From assembly GCA_013336205.1 (NCBI GenBank), contig JAAXUD010000007.1:1-17092 (forward strand): DNA of 17,092 bases. Reading direction: 5' to 3'. Numbering within the stretch: position 1 is the stretch's first letter; every line of letters starts with the position of its first letter. The stretch comes from Lentimicrobium sp. (GTDB taxonomy: Bacteria; Bacteroidota; Bacteroidia; Bacteroidales; Lentimicrobiaceae). Positions 7,786 to 14,500 of this stretch are shown in pieces. The notes under the pieces are model-generated. The model was not told where the DNA came from. It was given only the letters and a program-made list of their open reading frames with translations, and did not search any database. Made by a program: the position numbers and the translations under genes.

Positions 7786-8553
7786 ATGATACCAGAACTC
7801 AAAATATTATTCCACCAGGGAAAACAGTTTATACCGGATGTAACGACCGTTGAGGTGCCGGGCATTTTCCGTGGCAGACCGGTGATCAGTGAAAAGGAAG
7901 TTGATACCGAAGCCCTGCTTCATTGCTGCCCAACCGGGGCACTGAAGTCCGGTCCAAAAATCAGCCTCGATATGGGACTATGTCTGTTTTGCGGTGAGTG
8001 TGCAGAGAAATTCCCTGACAAAGTCTCTTTTACCAAAGATTATAAACTTGCGTCCAACTTCCGCGAAGGATTGGTGGTGCATGAAGGAGAGGATCACCCG
8101 GTTTTTATTAATCCCGAATTGGTTAGACAGGAAATTACCCGGATTTTCAGTGGCTCGATCAAATTGCGGCAGGTGTCGGCAGGTGGTGACAATAGTTGCG
8201 AGTGGGAGTTGAATGCTGCCGGAAATGTGCAGTTCGACATGGGGCGTTTCGGTATTGAATTTGTGGCTTCACCCCGGCATGCCGATGGGATTGTAATCAC
8301 CGGCCCTATCACACAAAACATGGCTGAACCACTTCAGCTATGCTACGATGCAACTCCTTCGCCAAAGATCATTATACTGGCGGGGGTTGATGCCATCAGT
8401 GGAGGAATCTTTGCCGGAAGTCCGGCCATCGACCGCAGCTTTCTCAATAAATACCCGATTGACCTCTATATACCCGGAAATCCGGTGCATCCGCTGAACT
8501 TTATCAATGGAGTGCTGGGGCTGATCAGGAGTAAAAGAAGCATCAAAAAGTAA
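7786..8553 (+). CDS. Fused HyfH-type ferredoxin domain and HyfI/NuoB-type small subunit with most Fe-S ligands lost
   Basis: A 255-residue protein. Residues ~1-95 match HycF/HyfH (FRGRP at 28-32, CPTGAL at 48-53, GLCLFCGECAEKFP at 64-77, TKDYKLAS). Residues ~120-255 match HycG/HyfI/NuoB (RFGIEFVASPRHADGIVITG at 154-173, ISGGIF, LYIPGNPVHP at 227-236). In the ferredoxin part, the first CxxCxxC is gone (Glu/Thr/Leu around 38-45) but its fourth cysteine Cys48 remains. The second motif keeps Cys66, Cys69 and Cys72, while its fourth position is Phe76. By ferredoxin topology this keeps one complete [4Fe-4S] site (48, 66, 69, 72; N6b-like) and removes the other (N6a-like). In the small-subunit part only Cys138 of the four proximal-cluster (N2-like) ligands is left; the others read Asp135, Asp202 and Asn232. 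In hydrogenase-4 the two domains are separate genes. It is the last gene of the operon, and a terminator follows. Confidence 0.88.
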   Translation: MIPELKILFHQGKQFIPDVTTVEVPGIFRGRPVISEKEVDTEALLHCCPTGALKSGPKISLDMGLCLFCGECAEKFPDKVSFTKDYKLASNFREGLVVHEGEDHPVFINPELVRQEITRIFSGSIKLRQVSAGGDNSCEWELNAAGNVQFDMGRFGIEFVASPRHADGIVITGPITQNMAEPLQLCYDATPSPKIIILAGVDAISGGIFAGSPAIDRSFLNKYPIDLYIPGNPVHPLNFINGVLGLIRSKRSIKK

Positions 8554-8588
8554 CAGCAGCGGTTATTATTTTCCTGAAAAAGGATAAA

Positions 8589-8626
8589 AAAATAGCGGAA
8601 AGGACAATTGGTCTTTCCGCTATTTT
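8589..8626. terminator. bidirectional intrinsic terminator between convergent genes
   Basis: A perfect 14-bp stem (AAAATAGCGGAAAG at 8589-8602 paired with CTTTCCGCTATTTT at 8613-8626) encloses a 10-nt loop. The arms begin and end in A and T runs, so it reads as an intrinsic terminator on either strand. It lies 35 nt after the stop of the hydrogenase-like operon and 17 nt after the stop of the minus-strand peptidase gene, so it probably serves both. Confidence 0.88.
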
Positions 8627-8643
8627 CTTATTGCAGCTTGTGG

Positions 8644-10755
8644 TTATTTCAGCCCGCGTTTTTTGAGCAGAGGCTCCAGGGAAGGTTCCTGTCCCCTGAA
8701 TTTTTTATACTGAATCATACCTTCATCATCACCATTTTCGGCAAGGCAATGTTTACGGAACGCTGCGGCGAGTTCGGGGTTAAAAATGTCGCCTGACTGC
8801 TTGAAGTAATCAAATGCATCCGCATCGAGCACTGCTGCCCACAGATAAACATAATACCCGGCAGCATACCCGCCATCGAAAATATGGGCGAAATAGGTGG
8901 AACGATAGCGTGGCCATATTTCGCTGATAAGGCCGATATTGTCCATCGCCTGCTTTTCAAATGCAACTACATCTTCAACTTTGGCAGGAGTTGCCAGCTT
9001 GTGATAATCCATATCCAGAATGGAAGCCGCGATGTATTCCACATTGTCAAACCCCTGGTTGAAAAGACCGCTGTTCTGGATTTTCGTGATGAGGGCATCG
9101 GGAATGACTTCTCCGGTTTTGTAATGTTTGGCGAACATGCGCAGCACTTCCGGCTCACCTGCCCAGTTTTCCATTACCTGTGACGGAAGTTCAACATAAT
9201 CCTGAGGAACATTGCCGGCAGTGCGGGTGTACTTACCCTGGGTAAACAAGCCATGGAGTCCATGCCCGAATTCGTGGAAAAGTGTGGTGGTTTCATCCCA
9301 GTTCAGCAGTGCAGGTTTATCACCTGTTGGCGGGGTGAAATTACAGACAATAGAAACAATAGGATCAACTTTCTTGTCGTTTTCCCAGCCTGAAGACTGA
9401 AAATCTGTACACCAGGCGCCACCGCTCTTCGATTCGCGGGGGTAGTAATCCAGGTAGAGGATGCCGAGGTGGGTGCCATCGGCTTCCTTAACTTCAAATG
9501 TTTCAACATCGGCATGATAAACAGGCAGGTTGGTAACTTTGGTAAAGGTGATGCCATACAGTTTTCCGGCAACAGCAAACATACCATCGCGCACATTGTC
9601 AAGACTGAAATAAGGTTTTAGCTCATTTTCGTCGAGATCGTATTTTTCTTTACGGAGTTTTTCGGCATAAAACCACCAATCCCACGACTCCAGTTTGAAA
9701 CCGGCACCTTCTTTATCAGCTATTTTCTGCATTTCTGCCAGTTCAGCTTTGGCAACCGGCAAAGCAGCGACCATCAGTTTATTGAGAAATTCATCAACAT
9801 TGGCAGTGGTTTTGGCCATATTTTCATCAATCACATAAGCCGCGTAGTTGTCAAATCCGAGCAGGGCTGCTTTTTCAGCGCGCAGGCTTATCATTTCAGC
9901 AAGTACAAGTTTGTTATCGTTGGCGTTGTCGTTGTTGCCCCGCATAAAGTAGCCACGGTAAATCTTTTCACGCAGTTCGCGGTTTTTGGCATACTGAAGA
10001 AATGGAATCATGCTTGGCTTGGCCAGGGTAAAAACCCACTTGCCTTCCATGCCGGCTGATTTTGCGGCTTCAGCAGCAGCAGAAACCACACCTTCAGGTA
10101 AGCCATCGAGATCGGCCTGATTTTCAACAACCAGCTTGAAGTTCTTATTGGTTTCGGCCAGCAGGTTTTCGCCAAATTTAAGCCCAAGCGTAGCAAGTTT
10201 TTCATTAATTTTCTTCAGCTGTTCCTGTTGTTCAGCATTCAGATTGGCACCTTTGCGTTCGAAATCGCGGTAGTACTTTTCAACGACCCTGATTTGTTGT
10301 GCATCAAGCCCTGACTCATTCCTTTTCTCATAAACAACCTTAATCTTCGCGAATAATTCAGGGTTCATCGAGATTTCATCGTTGTGCATTGACAGCATGG
10401 GAGAAACCTGCTGGGCTATTTCCTGAATCTTGTCGCTGTTATTGGCAGCCTGTAAATTGAAAAAGACTTTACTTACTTTGGTAAGCAATTTGCCAGATTT
10501 ATCATAAGCCAGGATGGTATTTTCGAAAGTAGGGGCTTCCTGATTTGCTGTGATGGCAGTAATCTCGTCGTTGTGTTGCTTCATGCCTTCAACAAAGGCA
10601 GGCATAAAGTGGGCAGTGTCAATCTTATCGAAAGGTGGCACCTGGAAAGGAGTAGTGTAATCGGCAAAGAACGGATTGTCGGTCTTGGGTTGGGTCTTGC
10701 AGCCGGTTGATGCAAGGGCAGCGACTGCGATGATCATCAGAAAAAGATTTTTCAT
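8644..10755 (-). CDS. dcp: M3 family metallopeptidase lipoprotein (peptidyl-dipeptidase Dcp type)
   Basis: A 703-residue zinc peptidase of the M3 (thimet oligopeptidase/Dcp) family, near the usual ~680-710. It carries HEFGHGLH (494-501: zinc ligands His494 and His498, catalytic Glu495) and the downstream third ligand Glu522 in DYVELPSQVMENW. The substrate-binding segment is HIFDGGYAAGYYVYLW, and the Dcp-like C-terminus is FRGQEPSLEPLL. Such enzymes cut short peptides, in Dcp by removing C-terminal dipeptides. The chosen ATG (10755) gives MKNLFLMIIAVAALASTGC, a lipoprotein signal peptide with Cys19 as lipidation site, so the enzyme should be membrane-anchored outside the cytoplasm. A longer frame from 10806 would bury this signal and start inside the promoter -7 box, so it is not used. 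It is monocistronic here and has no evident link to the neighbouring operon. Confidence 0.94.
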   Translation of the reverse strand: MKNLFLMIIAVAALASTGCKTQPKTDNPFFADYTTPFQVPPFDKIDTAHFMPAFVEGMKQHNDEITAITANQEAPTFENTILAYDKSGKLLTKVSKVFFNLQAANNSDKIQEIAQQVSPMLSMHNDEISMNPELFAKIKVVYEKRNESGLDAQQIRVVEKYYRDFERKGANLNAEQQEQLKKINEKLATLGLKFGENLLAETNKNFKLVVENQADLDGLPEGVVSAAAEAAKSAGMEGKWVFTLAKPSMIPFLQYAKNRELREKIYRGYFMRGNNDNANDNKLVLAEMISLRAEKAALLGFDNYAAYVIDENMAKTTANVDEFLNKLMVAALPVAKAELAEMQKIADKEGAGFKLESWDWWFYAEKLRKEKYDLDENELKPYFSLDNVRDGMFAVAGKLYGITFTKVTNLPVYHADVETFEVKEADGTHLGILYLDYYPRESKSGGAWCTDFQSSGWENDKKVDPIVSIVCNFTPPTGDKPALLNWDETTTLFHEFGHGLHGLFTQGKYTRTAGNVPQDYVELPSQVMENWAGEPEVLRMFAKHYKTGEVIPDALITKIQNSGLFNQGFDNVEYIAASILDMDYHKLATPAKVEDVVAFEKQAMDNIGLISEIWPRYRSTYFAHIFDGGYAAGYYVYLWAAVLDADAFDYFKQSGDIFNPELAAAFRKHCLAENGDDEGMIQYKKFRGQEPSLEPLLKKRGLK

Positions 10756-10803
10756 GGAGATAAAACAGGGATTAGGGTTAAAACACCTTTGTGAATTATC
10801 CGG

Positions 10804-10834
10804 CAAATGTAAACTCTAAAGTGGTATAAACAAG
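10804..10834 (-). promoter_or_regulatory. Bacteroidota-type promoter of the M3 peptidase gene
   Basis: On the minus strand, CTTG (10834-10831) is followed after 19 nt by TACATTTG (10811-10804). This fits the Bacteroidota housekeeping pattern of TTTG at about -33 and TAnnTTTG at about -7. It lies about 50 nt upstream of the preferred ATG at 10755, a plausible leader length, and supports that start. Confidence 0.6.
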
Positions 10835-11106
10835 GAGGATGAGATAAATATTCACTGCGTTTTTAATCTTTTCTGGATCGGATGGATTTTAGAAGTCGAA
10901 AAGGTCTGAACAGGGAATTACGGCGATTATTCCTATAATTCATGTTCAGCACTATTCTTCTGCTTTTATATTTTAACTCAATTTGTAAATCAGCAGCATA
11001 TTTGAAATTCAAAGGGCGCTGATTATTTGAGCATTATCCGGAGGCCAGCGTTATAATAATAATATATGTTTAATTCTGATCTGATAAAAGTAATAAAAAA
11101 ATAGTA

Positions 11107-11114
11107 TAATTTTG
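11107..11114 (+). promoter_or_regulatory. possible -7 box for the giant surface-protein gene
   Basis: TAATTTTG matches the Bacteroidota TAnnTTTG box exactly, but no good TTTG lies 19-21 nt upstream. If used, the leader would be about 380 nt. The region is A/T-rich, so one chance match is likely and this is only a candidate. Confidence 0.22.
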
Positions 11115-11254
11115 TTTGGAGGAGTAAGGGTAAACGGTCGGTTAATTGTCTTTATTACTGAAGATATATATATTCGGTTCAGCATTATCATAAATCCGGT
11201 AATGTAAAGAAACCGGCTAACATATTAAGGATTTAATAATTAAATAGAATTTGT

Positions 11255-11277
11255 GCCCGAAGATCTGTGTTCCGGGC
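11255..11277 (+). repeat. bulged hairpin in the long leader
   Basis: GCCCG (11255-11259) followed by AA pairs with TT and CGGGC (11273-11277), with one bulged C at 11272 and an 8-nt loop. No T-run follows directly, so it does not look like an intrinsic terminator. It is the only GC-rich structure in the A/T-rich leader. Confidence 0.3.
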
Positions 11278-11285
11278 TGGTTAAT

Positions 11286-11333
11286 TTGTTGTAATGATTT
11301 GTTATGTAATTAGTTGTGAATAAATTACAACAA
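11286..11333. repeat. spaced 10-bp inverted repeat
   Basis: TTGTTGTAAT (11286-11295) and its exact reverse complement ATTACAACAA (11324-11333) are separated by 28 nt. This could be a pair of half-sites for a DNA-binding protein or a large-loop RNA hairpin. The A/T-rich background raises the chance of coincidence. Confidence 0.35.
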
Positions 11334-11448
11334 TATTTTAATTCACTTGTTATTGTTTAAAAGTAGCTTGATTCGTATTTGTTAATTATTTAATCAGAAA
11401 GGAGGCAAAGCCGGTAAAGAATTTCTGCTTAATATCCGTTAATTCTAT

Positions 11449-11460
11449 TCCGTTTACGGA
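11449..11460. repeat. short palindrome next to an SD-like tract
   Basis: TCCGTTTACGGA is an inverted repeat (5-bp arms, 2-nt centre) directly followed by GAGGAGG (11461-11467). That purine tract lies 33 nt upstream of the ATG at 11501, too far to act as a normal ribosome binding site for it. Confidence 0.35.
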
Positions 11461-11500
11461 GAGGAGGAAAATCCTTTAAACATTAATTAAAAACAATCTT

Positions 11501-11587
11501 ATGCAAAAAAAACCTACTTATTTACGATGGTTTGTGGTTTTAACTATGATGGCATTCATCTGGTTGGGCAATACACAGGCCAATGCC
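11501..11587 (+). other. Sec signal peptide of the giant surface protein
   Basis: Residues 1-29 have a basic start (MQKKPTYLR), a hydrophobic core (WFVVLTMMAFIWLG) and a small-residue cleavage region (NTQANA before MG). There is no lipobox cysteine, so signal peptidase I processing is expected. Confidence 0.8.
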
Positions 11588-14500
11588 ATGGGCGATGGCA
11601 CAAAAAGCGCCACGACCCCCGATAACGCATCTGAAATTGCACCTCCTGCACAAAGGGGAGCTACTGCAATTATACCACAAGGCCGTTTGGAACTTGGTGG
11701 AAACAGATTGCCCTCAAGCCTGCTTTACGACAACGGTCCACTGGTAAACAGCCCGGGAACCGGAGCAGGTGGAGCTGATGAAAGTGTATTGCAATCTACT
11801 TCCCTTGGCATGGGAACAATTGGCTTTGGATTTCAATACCTGGTTGGAAATCATATCGCTGATGATTTTGTGGTGGCAGGCAACTGGACCATTGATCAGT
11901 TTACATTTTATGCGTATCAGACTGGTTCAACAACAACCTCAACCATAACCGGCGGCTACCTTCAGATTTTTGATGGTGATCCTTCTGCCGGCGGAACACT
12001 CATCTGGGGTGACATGGTCACCAACAGAATGGCTTCAACTTCTTTCACCAATATTTATCGTGTGACTCAAACAACCTCAGGGGCTACAAACCGTCCGATT
12101 ATGGAGGTAGTTTGTTCTACGCCCGGTCTGGTGCTTTCAGCTGGTACTTATTGGGTTGAATATACTATTGATGGCTCACTGGCTTCCGGCCCCTGGGCGC
12201 CTCCTGTTACAATCAATGGTCAAACAACTACCGGTAATGCACATCAAAGCCTTGTAGGTGTCTGGGGCCCGGCCAATGATGGTGGTACTCTGACACTGCA
12301 GGGTTTCCCATTCCTTATTGAAGGAACAGCCGCAGCGCCTGGTCTTGATTTTGTTTCTCCAAGTCTTTCTATGGGATTCCGTCCGATAGGCGCCTGGATG
12401 GAACCAGCCAGATATGAGGTAGTAAATATTCCTGGCGGTGGTGCAGCAAGCATCGCTACAGCCGATATTGATAATACCTACGATGGTTTTGTAGAGGTAG
12501 TTGCACCTGCACTGCCATTTATTCTTGACGAAGGCGAAACCACCACGGAGTTTGGTTTAACCGCTACTGACGCTGCAGTGGCACCGGGTGCTTTCAACGG
12601 TACTTTTGCCCTGATATATGGCAGCGCCAGAGCGATGATCACTGCGACCTATGATGGTACTGCTTACACACCTCTTTATGCAGATGTCATAGAAACTGCG
12701 GGTCCATTACCTCCAACAGTTGCCAATATGGCTCCTGCTGCAATACCTCAGCCTTCAGGACGCGAATCAGGCGGGTTATATAAAAACTATATACTTCCCA
12801 ACGACCTTGGTGCTTCAGCTACCGATGTTGATTATGCCTATATTCTCGAACCTCCGGTTGACATGTTGTTAAATTTGACTACAAGTTTTGGCAGCCCTGT
12901 TAACTATGCCGTTTATGCCGAAGATTTTGAAGGTGAAGGCGGCCCTATGGCACACAATGCTTTGGTACAGTCAATTGATGTGCTCACCAATTTCCCGATG
13001 TTTGCCGGTGATACCTATTATATGATTGGCAGTGCATTGAATAGCTGGGGAGGAAGTTACACTTTACTTCCAATGCCGGTTCCGGATGCTGTTACTTATG
13101 TTTCACCTGCCGACGGTGCTATCAACATTAACAACGGAATGTCACTCAACTGGCTTTTTGGCGCCAATGTAGCTGAGTATCAGGTGATCCTTGGTACAAC
13201 TTATCCACCGGCCACTGTAGTGGTTGATTGGACAAGTGACCTGGCAGAATCCTATACACTGACTGGTCTGAATCCAAATCTCCAGTATTTCTGGCAGATT
13301 AATGTTAGAAATACCCAGGGTACCACTTTTGGTCCGGTATGGGGTTTCACCACAACCATCGACGTTCCTACCGGGCTCACTGCTTCTGTTGTTGATCCGG
13401 GACCTACCGTTCCTACAGTTGCTGTGAATCTATCATGGACTGGTAACAACAGCCGTGCTTTCCTGGGCTATAATGTATACCGCAACGGGGTTAAAATCAA
13501 TCCTGCCCTTGTAACCGGTACAACATACAACGACCCAGGCCTTGCCCGGAATACAACCTATACCTATAACGTAACCGCTGTTTTTGATGAAGGCGAATCT
13601 GCTTTCTCATTGCCTGCTGTTGTTACCACTCAGGGTGTTGGTATTGTTAACGGAACAGTAACCGATGTATTGGTCACCACGCCAATTGCCGGTGCTTCTG
13701 TTGTAATAAGCGGACCCGCAGGCACCTATAATCTGACTACAGCCGCCAACGGAACTTATTCCGCCCAGGTGTATGCCGGAACCTATAGCTATACTGTTTC
13801 AGCCCCTGGTTATATCAATGGCACTGCTTCAGGTGTTGTTGTTGCTCATGCTGCAACCGTAACTCTCAATTTCGCCCTGCTGGAAACCCCTTTCCCTGTT
13901 GATTATGTTATTGCAACCGAACTGAATGAAGAAAATGTGCTGCTTCAGTGGGGATTTGATCTTGATAAAGGCGCAGGCAATCGTGCCCTGGTTGAATTCC
14001 AGGTATGGCGCGAAAAAGTTTATCTGCCCGGTGCTTTTGAACAGATCGGAACCACCTCGCAAACTCAGTTTGTTGATTTTGACTGGGGATTGCAGGACTG
14101 GGGTGTTTATAGATGGTATATAGTTGCCGTTTATACCGCCAATCAATCTGCTCCGGTTGGTTCCAACACGCTTGACAAAGACATGAATACCATGGTTGAT
14201 GTTACTGTTGTGTTGAACTCAAACGACAGCCCGGCCGGTACCATGGTTACATTCCAGAATATCTCAGAACCTTTTCTCGACCTGACTTATTCAACCACCT
14301 TAGGTGCCAGTGGCACTTTTGAATGGGATGCTTTCCGCAGAGGTACTTATGATATTGAGGTTTACAAAGCTGGATATGTTCCTGTTTTTGAAAGCTCAGT
14401 TGATATATTCGACGAAAGCTCTTTCGAATGGCTGCTGATAGAAATACTGGCTGCTCCCGAAAACCTTTATGTTACTCCAACTGGTCTCGCAACCTGGGAA

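Larger units (their letters stand above)
10835..11500. other. A/T-rich gene-free region upstream of the giant surface-protein gene
   Basis: About 670 nt without a convincing gene on either strand. The peptidase promoter lies at its left edge. The rest is A/T-rich and contains one TAnnTTTG match (11107-11114), a bulged GC hairpin (11255-11277), a spaced 10-bp inverted repeat (11286-11333) and a short palindrome (11449-11460). It also holds two purine tracts resembling Shine-Dalgarno sites (AAAGGAGG at 11398-11405 and GAGGAGG at 11461-11467), neither at working distance from a start codon. I recognise no tRNA, riboswitch or small-RNA family. Confidence 0.7.

Noticed and set aside
7897..8481. 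Missing cysteines in the fusion protein explained by frameshift or sequencing error
   Set aside because: Motifs on both sides of every lost ligand align in one uninterrupted frame, and the changes are scattered single substitutions.
6252..8553. Calling the complex a true NiFe hydrogenase or NADH dehydrogenase
   Set aside because: No NiFe ligands remain, the N2-type ligands are mostly gone and no NADH-binding subunits are present in the window. Family resemblance alone does not support either activity.
10756..10806. Longer N-terminus for the M3 peptidase, starting at 10806
   Set aside because: It would place 17 polar residues before a clear lipoprotein signal peptide and start within the predicted promoter -7 box. 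The ATG at 10755 is preferred.
10942..11022. 26-codon frame starting MFSTILLLLYFNS on the + strand
   Set aside because: It is very short, has no ribosome binding site or recognisable family, and its hydrophobicity is expected from T-rich DNA.
10835..11500. Possible tRNA, riboswitch or CRISPR in the long intergenic region
   Set aside because: No T-loop or cloverleaf, no spaced direct repeats and no riboswitch core that I recognise. Only short inverted repeats were found.
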